From assembly GCF_034190915.1 (NCBI RefSeq), contig NW_026947496.1, forward strand, positions 27,002,001 through 27,066,000: a DNA stretch of 64,000 nucleotides, written 5' to 3'. The translations under genes and the position numbers were made by a program. The notes below the pieces were generated by a model. That model made no database searches. It was not told the origin of the DNA and was given only the letters and a program-made list of their open reading frames with translations. Each line of letters starts with the position of its first letter. Position 1 is the stretch's first letter. Below, in pieces: positions 1-12,059 of this stretch. This DNA is from Cavia porcellus. Its lineage: Eukaryota > Chordata > Mammalia > Rodentia > Caviidae.

Positions 1-349
1 CTCTGATCCAAAGAGTTATATACTGAAAATCTGCTTTTATTTAACCTTTCCTGAAGGATATATCTCTACCTAAGGAGTGCATATAATTCTTGTCTGTAAC
101 CACATAAATATTCTCCTTGGGATTGAATTTCTGACTTCTGCCTGTCTCATGACACACTTCTGAAATGTACGTTCTAACTCAGGAGAATGTTCTCAGCTGA
201 GAAAAGCTGAGATTCTGTATCTCTTTCAAGTTCCCAGGTGACCAGTGCCTGGTCTCTGTTGAGCAACAAGACACAGGAAGACTCTGACAAATGCAAATAT
301 CTGTACCTTTCAGTGATATTTAAAAGCCTGTGGATTTTACTGCCTGTCA

Positions 350-480
350 GAATGGGACTCTGGGCAATGGCACAGATGGTCTGCTTCTTCATCTGGCTCT
401 GCTTGTGATAATTAAGTTAAATAGCATATGCGAAAGCACTTTACACATACTAAGTGCACAATTAATATTCTTTTTATCTG
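350..480 (+). repeat. MIR SINE remnant
   Basis: The stretch around 395-475 follows the 3' half of the mammalian-wide MIR consensus: a 'gtgataattaagttaaata' segment, a 'aagcactttacacatacta' segment and then a 'tgcacaattaatattc' tail. It is strongly diverged and lacks a poly(A) tail or target-site duplication, as expected for an element from early mammalian evolution. No function can be inferred. Short open frames over it on both strands are chance. Confidence 0.45.
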
Positions 481-609
481 GTGGAAAGTTAGCTGCTTCA
501 ATAAAAGTTGAATTACTGATTATTACACTATTAAAGTCATGCTTTAGTAGAGTAAGTTCTTAAATTCACTGGACTTCTCATGTCGTTGTGTATAAAATGG
601 GATCTGTTA

Positions 610-860
610 ACATATGGTACGTTTTGTCTGTGCTCAGCATTGTGTTAAACACTAGGAGAACAGAAGTGGCAATGCAGCAGAGTCTCTGCCCTCCAGGATC
701 TCCAAATGATGAGAAAGTAAGAAAAATAATTCAAGAGAGAACATAATTGGCTGCTAATCAGTATGATAGCACATTAATTACTATGGGGAGCCAGAAACCA
801 GTGGGCTCAGGGAGGGCTGGTGTTGAATTCTGTCCTACCTCCTATCACAAGCAGGCCTGA
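610..860 (-). repeat. L2 LINE 3' remnant, antisense
   Basis: The text 'ctcagcattgtgttaaacac' followed by 'agtctctgccctccaggatc' matches the antisense of the L2 3' end (accumulation-size, 'created/lost interval' type motif common in mammalian genomes). Divergence is high and boundaries are approximate. Confidence 0.4.
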
Positions 861-2419
861 TGAAGGCAGGGAGAGCAATCTAAGCTACAGGCTGCTACAA
901 TTTCCCTCATTTCCAGATGTGCACAGCATACAGTGAGCATGAGTGCATATCTTTTCCGCATGTGCTGGGTTCACTGAAACAGCGTATGTGGAATACATAA
1001 CGCAGTGTAGGTAGGAAGACGCAGGCTTTATTGACCAAATAGAGGATCCAAAGACAGAGGAAGACACTGTAGGGCCACAGTTCTCTACAGGTGCTCAAAT
1101 ACACATGCATGCAGAAAGGCAAACCGGCAACTGAAGATATGGGGGCATTAAAGTTAAAGTCATTCTTTTGTCATTTTTTTTTCACTTCCTGCTTCTCCCA
1201 GGTTCTATGTCAAGACAGATTATCAGGGACATTAATGTGAATGTTTTGTATTCCATTTCTTCTAGACCAAAAAAAAAAAAAAAAAGATGTTTGATAAATA
1301 AGTCTATCTGGCATTTCCATAGTCCTTAATTGATGATTACCCAATTATTAATTGGTTACCTTCCAAGTGTGAGTCAACTGAGAATTTTGATATTTAGTTT
1401 TCATTTACTAGTTGATACTAAATTTGTATTTCTAGTATGCTTTCATTTTTCTTGGTGTATATGTGAGTTTTTCTTACTCAAATTTCCAGAAGTTTGACTA
1501 TGTCTAAAATACAATATTTGACTTGAACATATTAACAAATTTTATTATAAATTTAACTGCTAGTAATTTCACTTTCCAACACTTGTAATAATCAAGAAGG
1601 GCATAATAAAAGACAGACCTTGGGCTAAACTCTGAAAAACTGGGTAAAGATTTCAGAGGGTCAGATTTTGAGGGGAAGGTGTGAGGGAACTTCAGGGTAA
1701 GGGCTGAGTGCTCTTGCAGGAAAGATCTTCTGATTAAAGCAATAATGTATGTTGTGAAATACAGAATAAGGTTTCACATGATAAATGAGGCCAAAGAGGA
1801 GAAGACCTATCCTGGACTGAAAGAATGATTTTAGAGAATGGTATATAATATTATTTATGGAAGGCTAAATCCAAATTTATAGAAACTTGAATTTGTTTGG
1901 ATTATTTAGGTGTAATGTGCCATGGACCCAGAGTAGAGTTAAAACTGGATAACACTGAAGAGAAAATAAATGAATTACTACATATCCTTATATATTTCAT
2001 ACAGTTAGTATACTATATGGATGATATATGTATTTGAGAATACCCAGAAACATCATGAATATGTATGGGATATACTATTTTCCATAATTACAGGTGAAAA
2101 TTCCATAAATTAAACTTTCAATTGTCTCAGGTCATCAACAGACAGCCCTCAGCAGTGCTTAGATCTCTAGACGTGGAATGCTATAGATATCTCAGTTCCA
2201 AAGAAACTGAGATGAAGTCTGTGTTCAACATAGCTAGATAAACAGATGCTTTGAAATCCTAGATACAAAAACTTAACTACAGTGTATTCTCAGCACTTTT
2301 GAATACACATCTACTCATTCGTATTGTTAGAGAATTCTCCACAAAAATCTTGCTTTTTTTGCAGATGCATTGTTTTCAAACATAGGTTTCTCATGTAAGA
2401 GAAAACTTGTGATATTTAA
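861..2419. other. AT-rich span with no recognised gene
   Basis: I see no coding potential beyond short chance frames (for example 907-1122 on the minus strand). There is an A-run at 1268-1285. Some of this may be diverged repeat, but I recognise no family. Confidence 0.5.
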
Positions 2420-2700
2420 TCTTGTGTATCTGCTGTATTTTATTTAACATTATAAAGTCAAGATCCATCCATTTTCTTGCCAATAACATGAGTTTTTCTT
2501 CTTTATACTTGAATAAAATTCCAGTGTGTGTATATATGCATATAAATTATATATATGCATATGTACATATATATTGTTTTCTCATTCGTCTGTTGATGGG
2601 CACTCACACTAGAGCTTAGCTATTGTTAACTGCGCTGTTATAAACATGGGTATGCATATGTCAGTGCAGTATGATGCCATTAGATTTTGTTAAATTCTTA
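2420..2700 (-). mobile_element. Old L1 fragment, antisense (end of ORF2)
   Basis: The plus strand reads like the reverse of the L1 ORF2 3' region, with 'catttgtctgttgatgggca'-type text at 2585-2605 and 'gctgttataaacatgggtat' at 2634-2653. A short TATATGCATA-type simple repeat (about 2524-2575) has expanded inside it. It is strongly diverged and no reading frame survives. Confidence 0.55.
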
Positions 2701-3714
2701 CATCAAGTGTTTCTTTTGCTCAGACAAAACTCTTATTTTTCTTGAAATCCCAAGAACAATGTAATTTTTGCACTTATTTAAATTTACTTGTACTTAAGCA
2801 TTCTTACTTCAGACCACATTTTACTCTAGTCTTGTAGCTTTAAATTGATTTGATTTAGTTGCATGATACTGTCATGTAATACTTTGCTGATAACATATGT
2901 TGATTTTTATGATGTAAATTATGGACTTGAGGCCCTTAAAACAACTGGGAAGACAGATTATATGCACAAAAGGAATTTTAGAAAAAAATAAGTTTAGATG
3001 TTCAAGAAAAAGCTCAAATTGTATGATAGACATTCATTGAACCACTGATTTTTATGATAAAATTTAGAAAATGACTTTAGATATGAAAGTGAGATATTAC
3101 AGATATTATACTTTAATGACTTTTTGGACTTACAACTGAGGCATGCTGTTGGGAAGTTCAACCCACTACTCAGACTTGAGACCCATCTTATTATAAAGTT
3201 CTGTACATCTTGTTTGCAGAGTCTCCATGTCTTTTTTGTACAGCGTACTTTGTTTATGCAGAACTGTATTTTTTGCTGACTGTGTTATACAGTAAAGTAC
3301 TGCAGTTCTGTGTTCTGCTACACAACACAGTACTGCATGTAAGAGTTAGGTAAATATAACAAAGTCATCAAGTTTGAGTTTCTTTTGATCATTTTTGATC
3401 AATATTGTCATCAAATATTGTCATGTACATAATGAATATGATTTTACTAATACCCTTAGCAATCTAGTCTCAGGAATGGAACTCGGTTGTTAAATGTGGA
3501 ATATCTATATAAACAAGATTTCTTTCTTCATGGAAAGAACGTCCTAGTAAAGAACACTAATGATGAAATGAGAAATTAGAAAACATGTCGCATAACTTGA
3601 GAGTGAAGCAAACCACGCTAGCAGAACAAGTCGAAGGCTTAGATACCGCAGAAATGTGTTAAAGGGCAAGTCTGATTGACCACAAGAAAGAAAAACCTAA
3701 GCTAACAGTGATGG
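2701..3714. other. Span with no recognised feature
   Basis: AT-rich. Near 3280-3345 'acagtaaagtactgcag' and 'caacacagtactgcatg' form an imperfect inverted arrangement that could belong to an old DNA transposon, but the family is not identifiable by eye. No coding signal. Confidence 0.4.
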
Positions 3715-4075
3715 AAAAATAAAATTTTAAAGGGGTGGTCTCCATTCTGTGGCACTATGGGAAGGTTCTGGAACCTTCAGTGGAAGGGGCTTAGTGGGTG
3801 GAAGTTGGGTCACGGGAAAAGGGGTCCGTGAAGGGGATACTGGGAGTTTGGAAGAGGCTGTGCAGCAGTATTGTGGGACTCCCTGGGAGCCAGGATGTCA
3901 TGTGTAGCTACCTCACCACTCTCTCTCAGGGTCTGGGTAACTAGCAGTGTGATGGCTACTGTTTTCACAGCCCAGTTTCTGGGGAAAATCAACTGTACCC
4001 AAGCTCCTTTCTACACAATGCACAAGATTTTCAGTCAGACCTCACTGGTTTCGCCATGATTCTTACCCAGATGCA
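3715..4075 (+). mobile_element. ERVL-MaLR-type LTR (ORR1/MLT-like), solo and degraded
   Basis: The order of phrases fits rodent MaLR LTRs: 'ggtggtctccattctgtggc', then 'ccttcagtggaaggggctta', then 'gaagttgggtcacgg', then 'gaaggggatactggga'. The region is richer in G and C than its surroundings. No internal retroviral sequence is attached, so it is most likely a solo LTR. The right end is blurred. Frames at 3810-3992 (minus) and 3871-4059 (plus) overlap each other and are not genes. Confidence 0.5.
3761..3778. promoter_or_regulatory. Perfect four-unit heat-shock-element-like palindrome
   Basis: The 18-bp sequence GAAGGTTCTGGAACCTTC consists of four alternating nGAAn/nTTCn pentamers and is an exact inverted repeat around the central TG. 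Trimeric HSF proteins are known to bind three or more such alternating pentamers. The site lies inside the LTR-like segment. Binding in the cell is inference; the match itself is seen directly. Confidence 0.35.
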
Positions 4076-4252
4076 AGGAAAATGTAAAAGTATTTGTTCA
4101 GTTTTAACTAAAAGAAAATAGGATTTCTAGCACAAGGTAAAAATGGAGATAAATATGATTTGAAGGATGTAATATAATCTTCAAGATAACATTGACATTC
4201 TCAGCTTCAGGTTTTAAATTGTTAAAATGTAGCAGGATAAAATGAAACTCAA

Positions 4253-4985
4253 TTTAACAATGGGTTAAAAACTGATCAAATAATTTCATAAAATATACAG
4301 ATGGCAAATAAGCATATTAAAATATGCTCAACATAATTTTTCCTGAAGGAAATATAAACTAAAATTAGGAGATATCACTACACACCTATTACTAAGGCTG
4401 ATCTCTAAAAATATAATTGCTGGCAAGGAAGAACAACAACAGGAATGCTCTCACTGTTGATGAGAATCCAAAACGGTAGCACCACTGTGAAAGACAGTTT
4501 GGCAATTTCTTGTAGTTGCCCATAATCTTGTAATATAATTCGGATTCAAGATCCTCAGTTGCCAGCTGATTAGAAGTTGTATGCACATCCAGAAAATTAT
4601 ATTTTTTCAGAATCACCAAATCAGGAAGTGACTAAATATCCTTCATAGGTTAATGGATAAATGAAGTGTGGTACATGTATAAAGAAAAATTCTGCTCAGG
4701 ACATAAATGTTTAAGTTATGAAACTGTGCATTTATGAGAGTGAATCTGAAGAGCAAAAACAGGGCTAAAATAATCTACTTATGTAGGAATTCATAAAGGA
4801 CACTGGAAAATGTAGTACCAAAGGAATGAAAGACAAATAAGTGACTGCGAGGGATTCTAGGTGGCAAGGACTGAGTATTAATAGGCAAAGCACTGGGAAT
4901 ATTTCAGGGCAGTGAACTATTCTCTATGATACAAAAACCTAAAGAAATATACTGCACAAACACTGATCATTAAGAAATACAAATT
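4253..4985 (+). mobile_element. Old L1 3' fragment, sense
   Basis: The segment follows L1 ORF2 C-terminal and 3' UTR order: 'atggcaaataagcatattaa' near 4301, 'aaaatatgctcaacataa', 'ggagatatcactacacacct', a decayed zinc-knuckle region, 'taatggataaatgaagtgtg' (4651-4670), then 3' UTR text such as 'ggtggcaaggactgagta'. Frames are broken throughout. It ends next to a GAA-rich tract. Confidence 0.7.
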
Positions 4986-4991
4986 TTAAGT

Positions 4992-5042
4992 AAGAAGAAG
5001 AGGAAGGTGAAGAAGAAGAAGAAAAAGAGGAAGAGGGAGAAG
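4992..5042 (+). repeat. GAA/GGA-rich simple repeat
   Basis: A purine-only tract built of imperfect AAG/GAA/GGA triplets. It probably grew from the tail of the preceding L1 fragment. Confidence 0.75.
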
Positions 5043-5809
5043 TCAGGAGAATCTCAATATAAAATGGTTATGTGGCACTATATCTGTATTATAAATTCCT
5101 AGAATGGAAGAGTAAAAAGTATTGATTGAAGCAACTTTGAGTCTCTACCACTATAGGTGACAGGAGTAGTCTGTAAGCACTACTTCAAGTTGATCATATT
5201 CTCCAACAAATAAACAGAAAGCAAACCACCGTTCATATATCCTGGAGTTCAACAGTTTACTCAGTAATGTCAATTGAAGCTCCCCAAGCTTCTCATTGTC
5301 AGAGTAAGAGGCTGCAGACATACAAGGGAAAGAGGCTAAGATAAGGCACATAGTAATGTATGTTGTATGTAAGTTGGAAACACCACTACAAACTCATGTT
5401 TAGCCAAATATAGATACAGAAGTTGCACGTGGAACTATTTATTATAGATATGTGTGTATATACACATACATTTATTTCCCTGCCTGCCACCTGAGGTGGA
5501 CTCAAGACAATGAAACAGTACCATTGAATACAACTAATACCCAATTCTTGAATTTTAATGCTATTCCACCCAGAATTGAGATCACGGTTATTCTACAACT
5601 GATAACGAAATATAAAATATATGTCTGGGCCATCTGTTTTGCCAATAAATGTAAGAGAAAATAAGAACACAATAAGAACAACAGAACACAAAATAAGATA
5701 AATAATAAAAATAAGTAAAATAGTATTTTCAATGTTCCTTCCTGTAACCATCAGTAGTATTATAACCCATTATGTAAAATGGGAGTCCATATGAAATAAA
5801 ATAATGGGA
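5043..5809. other. Span with no recognised feature
   Basis: AT-rich sequence. The opposite-strand frames at 5452-5664 and 5502-5732 shadow each other over low-complexity sequence and are not genes. Confidence 0.4.
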
Positions 5810-6330
5810 GAAAGTTGACAAATCTCCCACACAATATTCCAAACAACATTCAAGAAGACCCAGTGGAAATCTTTGCTCATGTGTTTCCCAGTGAATCAGT
5901 TGACTTGCATGGCCTCCACAGAGTGACCAAGCTCAAAATCAGCAGTGATAAATCAGACTGATGTAGCTTTAGTACCATATGAAGAGAGTGCCAGTTCTCT
6001 TTGTATTCTTTTTCCCAAGAATCCAAAGTAACAACCAGTCTAATCATCACAAAAGGTAAGACAAATTACAATGGAAGGTAATTGTACCAAAAATATTCCC
6101 AAAGTCATCAAAAACAAGAAAATTTTGAGAAAATCACAGCCAAGTGTTTTCTAAGGATTCTTGACAACTAAATACAATTTGATGTCCTAGTGAGTTTCAA
6201 GAAAAGAGCAAAACTATGAAATTTGAATCAAGTATAGACTATTTAATAGTGCTATATCAATATACATTTATTAATTTGACAAATGTATCAAATTAATGCA
6301 AGATATTACTTATAGGAAAAAGATTTCCTG
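5810..6330 (+). mobile_element. Ancient L1M-type 3' end, sense
   Basis: Phrases 'aaccagtctaatcatcac' (about 6034), 'aaagtcatcaaaaacaagaa', 'gaaaatcacagccaagtg', 'ttgacaactaaatacaattt' and 'gacaaatgtatcaaattaat' follow, in order, an ancient mammalian LINE 3' end I associate with the L1ME group. The family name is uncertain, but the ordered match supports a repeat rather than unique DNA. Confidence 0.5.
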
Positions 6331-6538
6331 GAAAATGGCTGAGTGATAAACAATGAAAACTCAGCTTCTCCATGATTTAGAATCCAGACAATGGAAAATA
6401 ACAATTTGGGGAAGAAAATAAAGAAGGAGAGGAATCCTTGGGACCAAGAAAGGTCTAAAAGGAAAAGTGGAGCCTACAGACAAATTGAAGAGGCAGAATT
6501 CAATGTGGAAAAAGGAAGAGGGAATCTGCTTTCTTTCT

Positions 6539-6622
6539 GGCTCCTGACTCCTGGCTCCTGACTCCTGGCTCCTGGCTCTTGGCTCCTTGCTCCTGACTCC
6601 TGACTCCTGGCTCCTGGCTCCC
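6539..6622 (+). repeat. Minisatellite, 12 units of a 7-bp motif
   Basis: Twelve uninterrupted heptamers of the form KRCTCCT (GGCTCCT and GACTCCT, one GGCTCTT, one TGCTCCT, last GGCTCCC) run without any indel. The strand bias is strong (no A/G-rich units). GC content is far above that of the flanks, indicating local slippage expansion. Confidence 0.9.
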
Positions 6623-7152
6623 AGATCCTGGTTTTCCTAGTTCAAGAGAAAGGAAGATTGAATCTACAGAGACAGTGAAAATGGGAGAGTTCAGAAATCC
6701 TCATCAGTAGAATGGACCCCAAAATGCTGTCTGTTGTAACAGCAGGTATAACTCTAATCCAACTGCCTGCCATATGCCCTGGAGAAAGGGCTTGGTCAAA
6801 CATGATTCCAGGGTTGGATCAACTAAACCTAGGACTCAGACCAACCAGGGGCTTTGCTTAATTTTAGGGCTTCCAACACTATACTCCCACAGTGACTGGG
6901 TGAGGGACATTTACAGGAAATTGCCAACGCCAGGAAGCTGAGTTCAGGCTGTCAAGATATTACCACAGAGGTTTAAATTAAAGGCTCTACTTCCATGACC
7001 TGAAGCCAGGCTCAGCCTGAATCACTCTCCATTTGAAAGTCACAAAATTAGCACCCTTTCCCCAATCCTATGGCCTGCCTGTGACTGTACCAACATGAAG
7101 TCTAATTGCCTTCTTCATCTACCAGCATTAGAGGAAAGAGTACACACTTGAA
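6623..7152. other. Span with no recognised gene, possibly old L1 5' sequence
   Basis: Moderately GC-richer than its surroundings and directly upstream of an L1 ORF2 remnant in the same orientation. It could be diverged 5' UTR or ORF1 of that element, but I cannot show homology. Confidence 0.3.
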
Positions 7153-9250
7153 ATGGATATGAGATTCATTGCCAAATTCTACAAGAACTTTAGCGATCTA
7201 ATGCCAATGCGACTCAAGATCTTTAATGAAATTGAAAGGGAAGCAGTACTCCTGAAATCATTGCTGGTAACACAATCATTACTCTGATCGCAAAACCAAA
7301 GAAGTCCTTAATTTAAAAAAAAATTGCATTAAGCAAAATGAAACACGTAGGAATTAAGCTAACCAAAGAAACAAAAGATCTCTACAATGAAAAGCTTAGT
7401 ACTCTGTAAAAAGAGATTGAAAATGATACTAGAAAATACAAAAATATCCCATTATCTGGTTAGGTAGAACTAATATAGTCAAAGTAGCCATAATTGCAAA
7501 ATTGTTACATAGATTTAATGCAATCCCAATTAAACTACTAGTAGCAGTACTTACAGAACTAGAGAAAAGAAAGCAATCCTAAAATTCATATGCAACCAAA
7601 AGAGACCTAAATTGCCAAAAACAATTCTGAGCAATGAAGGAAAGCCAAGAGTCATCGTGAGCCCAGACATTAAGTTATATTACAAAGCTTCAGTGATGAA
7701 AACAGCACTACTTTTGCAAAAACAAAAAATCAAAGCAAAACAAAAAAAAAAAAAATCCACAGACTTGTGGATCAGTGAAACAGATTAGAGGACAAAGAAA
7801 TAACTTTAACCATAAGCAACTGCATTATCTTTGACAAAGAGACCAAATCCTTTCACTGGAAGAACTGTAGCTTCTTTAACAAATTGTGGTGGGAAAACTG
7901 GCTATCCGTGTGGCAAACATTGAGCCTAGATCCATATTTCTCATCATGCATTAAACTAAAATCATAATAGATCAAAAACATAAACTTTAGTACAGAAACA
8001 CTTCATCTACAGGAATAAAAAATGGGTAAAACATTTGAAGCCACTTCTGTTAAGTAAAAACTTTTAGAACCCAGTTGCACAAAAAATAGTAACGAAAATC
8101 AGTAAGTGGAATTACATTAATTAGAAAGCTTCTGTACTGCAAAGGAAACCATCAAAAGCCAGCCTACGGAATGGGAAGAAGACTTTGCCAACTATTCCTC
8201 AGACAAAGGATTAATACTTTGAACATATAAATAAATCACAAATGTAGACTTTGGACTTAAAGACCCAATCAAAAAATAGGGATATTTTTTCTCACTGAAG
8301 AAACACAAATGGCCAATAAACACATGAAAAAAATTTTAACTTTTCTGGGTGTAAGAAATGTAAATTTAAATAACAACGAGTTACCATCTTACTCCAGAAG
8401 AATAACTATCATCAAGGAATCAGTCACAACTTCTGGCAAGGCTATGGGGTAAAAGGAGCCCTTCTTCATTGTGGGTAGGACTGTAAATTGGCACAACCAC
8501 TATGGCAATCAGTATGGAGAGTCCGCAGAAAAGTTAAAACAGAAATTCCATTTGACCCAGATATTCCCCTTCTAGGTATCATACCAAAAAAGTTCAAAGG
8601 CATCATATCAGAATCATGCATGCATAATCATGTTTTTAGCACACAATTCCCAATAGCTAAATCTTGGAAACAGCCCTCTATGCATCTATCAATAGATGGA
8701 TGAATAAAGAAAATGTGGTGTTTATTCATAATGGAGTTCAATTCTGCTATAAAGAAGGATAAACTTGACTCATTTGTAGGAAAATAGAAGCAACTAGAGA
8801 CTAAAATATTAAGTAATTCAAACACACAAGTTTAGATATCACATGGTTTATCTTATATGAGAAACACAATACTGTATATAAGTAAAGTACAGCATAATAA
8901 ACAGATAAAAGAAAAAAAGACAGAAAAGAAAAATTATCATAGTCCAGCATGGACAATGTATCTAAAACTGAAATTTGCTTATTATAATTGTCTTATGTGT
9001 TTTACATGTTTACATTCTATTAATGTAATGTAATAACATGTAACATTCTATTAATATAGTTGTTAATCTGTGTGTATGATAATGAACTTTACAAACATAA
9101 GATAAATAAATCTGTTGTTCACAAAAAGGGATAATGGACAAGATGCTGAAAAACAAAGAACTGAGATGTGTCATGAATATGTCCCAGTTCCCCACAATGA
9201 GTACAGTCATTGTGCACTATGAACATGTACCAATAAAAGTTTAAAAAATA
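7153..9250 (+). mobile_element. Old L1, sense, with internal deletion in the reverse transcriptase region
   Basis: 7165-7310 matches the same ORF2 segment as 40,815-40,960 of the intact element in this window ('attctacaagaa', 'aatgaaattgaaagggaagc'). It then jumps, at about 7325, to the equivalent of about 41,681 ('taggaattaagctaaccaaa'). The block that would carry the FADD catalytic motif is therefore missing. The rest runs to the ORF2 C-terminus: 8488-8703 still encodes a readable stretch around the 'PDIPLLGI' block. A 3' UTR follows, ending near the weak 'caataaaagtttaaaaaa' at about 9230-9248. Many stops; a dead copy older than the 37-44 kb element. Confidence 0.8.
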
Positions 9251-12059
9251 GTAAAGTTAGAAAAACACAGATGTAGAATATATGGGAAATTTCTGTATTA
9301 TCATTAGAATGTTATGCAAAATTAAAACAATTTTAAAATGAAAAGTTTATTTCTAAGAAGATAACTAAGATATATAATAAACTATAGCCTAACATAATTT
9401 AAATACTTAGGGTGTTAAAAGTAAAATAATTTTGCATTTCTATATATTTGTCTCTTATCACAGTCTCAAAAAGATCCTTGATGGATTTATAATAAGCATT
9501 TGTTTATTATTTTATTAAGTTTTATTCAAGAAACTGCTTAAAAATATACGTTATTCAGTGTCAATATCAATGATAGCAATGCCCTAACATTGAAGGCATT
9601 TAGAGAAATTTGGTCAAATAACCCAAAGGTTTAGGATTGCCTTCAGGAATGGTTATGTGTGAAGCTTATCACATGGTGTGTAGTGGTTTCTGTTATCACT
9701 GGTTAAGGTGAGAATGCTCATACAATCTTTATATATTATTTTATTACACTCCATAGTGGAAACAATTTTTAATTCAACCTTCTCCATGTTCTTGAGAATT
9801 ATTCATAGTACAGGAACTGAATAATTCAAGAATACAGTGAAACTTCAGTATAAGATTTTACAAGAGACCACCCAATTGAAATATTGAGAGGGAAGCATGA
9901 AAACTAGGAAAATGAATTACCAACTGCTTTTTCTCCTGCTGGTCTCACAGGAGATATAGAAAACTGAGAAAATCCACCTGTATTCTTCCAAAGGGATCTC
10001 ATATGTCAGGAAAAAGATGTTCTGTATTACTCTATTTCAGTGAAAGAGATTGAAACACCCTTTGCTTATGAGCATGCATGTGTACATGCAATAGAAGAGG
10101 GCAAATGTTAAAATGAAAGCATAAATTCAGAACACTCATTTCATGATAGTTTTCTATATTAGGTTCCAAAAGCAAAAGGCTCCCATACACAAGTAATGTG
10201 AAATCTAGGTATTAGTGCACCTTCTTCTCCAACAAGGTTTTTATCCTGCCATTAACTGTGTGCCAGAAAAATCCACACTTTTAAAACAAATGAGACTATT
10301 TGAAATTTAAAACTCTTACTAATAGATAACATATTTCTCAGACATATTGATTTAAAGATACAAAATTCCTCAGAGTTATCTACATTGTCTCAGAAGTACA
10401 ATTTTGTAAAATTAAATTTAAATTGAGTGAAGACCTGATGCAGATTGGTCTACAAGAGTCACCTATGCAGAGGTATAAAACTAAAACCCAGAGTTAGAAG
10501 CATCGTAAGAAGGGAAATCTTGGATAACAGAACATCAAAAAGAGGAGACTACATCAACGTATGATGAAAGAAAAAACTCATAAGAGCAGAATGACAAATA
10601 GTAATGGATGGAAGAACCAGACTTCAGCGGTCAGTTCCATCATTTCCTGAGTATGAATATTAACACCTTGGTACTGCTTGATCATCCTTAAATAAGAGAA
10701 ATTAATTTTTATCTCACTAGGTCAAAAACCATCCACGTGTGTATGTAGAGCACTTAGCTCTGCACATGACACAGAATGCACACTCACTTGTTATATTTTG
10801 CCTACATGAACATTTATTTTCTCTGGAAGGAAAGCAAATCATGGAAACCAATATAGAATTTCCACAAATGTCACTGAATAATAATGAGACTCAGGGAAGC
10901 GGCACTGATCCTTCAATAAAGGTATGGTATTTCCACATTTTATACAGAGCCAACTTTACTCATGACCAACAAATCTTGACTACAGTCCAGTTCGCCTCAG
11001 AGCAAGCTTGGACTTCAGGACATCAGAATTGTATATAATAAAGAAAAGGGATTGTAAGGATATAACAACTTAAACTCAGAAATTCCTGAGCAGTATCGTT
11101 GCTAATTACCTCTTGACATTTTGTGGGTATCATTTGGAAATATTCATCCAAAACTAAAACTCAGACAAAATTTGAAAAACCCAAATATATTGAAAGGATC
11201 AAAATAAAGGAACTGGAAAAGAAATTAAGTAATTCAATATGTCTGTGTAAAGGATCTAAAAATCCAGCTGCTCTTGGATTTGTTAAATTCCTGTTTTTCC
11301 TTTTAAAATACTATTGGGAATAGGGAAAACTCAAAAGGTGTTTTACTAAGCACTTTTTCCGTTCTTGTAGGAAGGTCCCAGAGGAAATTTAATCTCCATG
11401 TTTCTGATACTTTCACACTTAACATCAAAGAGTTGTTTTGTAAGGGTTATTTGATATATTAAGAGGACTTGGAGCTTTTTTGCAAAGCTTTCTGAGTGTT
11501 TTTCTTGGGGAGAAATGTGGTCACATATAACCAAGGAGAAACAAATTCACACACCACTAAGTTCAAATTCAGTTCAAAATTCTCCTGCCAAGCTGTCCCC
11601 AAAAATGCCTTTCCAGTTTAAAAAAATAATATTTCTGCTGCTAGGGCATATTAGCCAAACACCCTTAACTTCACAGAAGACACATATAGAATTTTATTTG
11701 TTGCTGCAGTAATTTCATATACACCATTATATAAAGAGGTAACCCCTTAGTTAATAGGAATAAGACAAATGTGCCTTCTGTTACATTGCTGTCATGAACT
11801 GAATAGGCATGAATGGCTTCATCAGAATTTTGCACATGAATTCAAAGAGTGAATGGAAGAAGACGGGAACACCATTAGTCCGAGATAGTTAAAAAAAAAA
11901 AAAAAACAGTTGATGAAGTTCTTTCCACTAAAGGTATTTAATCTTCATCTTTAAAAATCATTACAGCCTTGGGTTCTTCTAATCTTTAGCCCAGAAATAT
12001 CCAGATGCTATTTCCTACTGCCTGGGCTACAAAAATAGACTATTAATTGGTTCATCATT
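9251..12059. other. Long span with no recognised gene
   Basis: AT-rich. An A-run lies at 11,890-11,906. Open frames (10,739-11,038, 11,123-11,323 and 11,346-11,712) are short, overlap on opposite strands and show no domain I recognise. They are best treated as chance. Confidence 0.4.

Noticed and set aside
8488..8703. Separate small gene
   Set aside because: It translates to the ORF2 C-terminal region of an old L1 and is part of that element.
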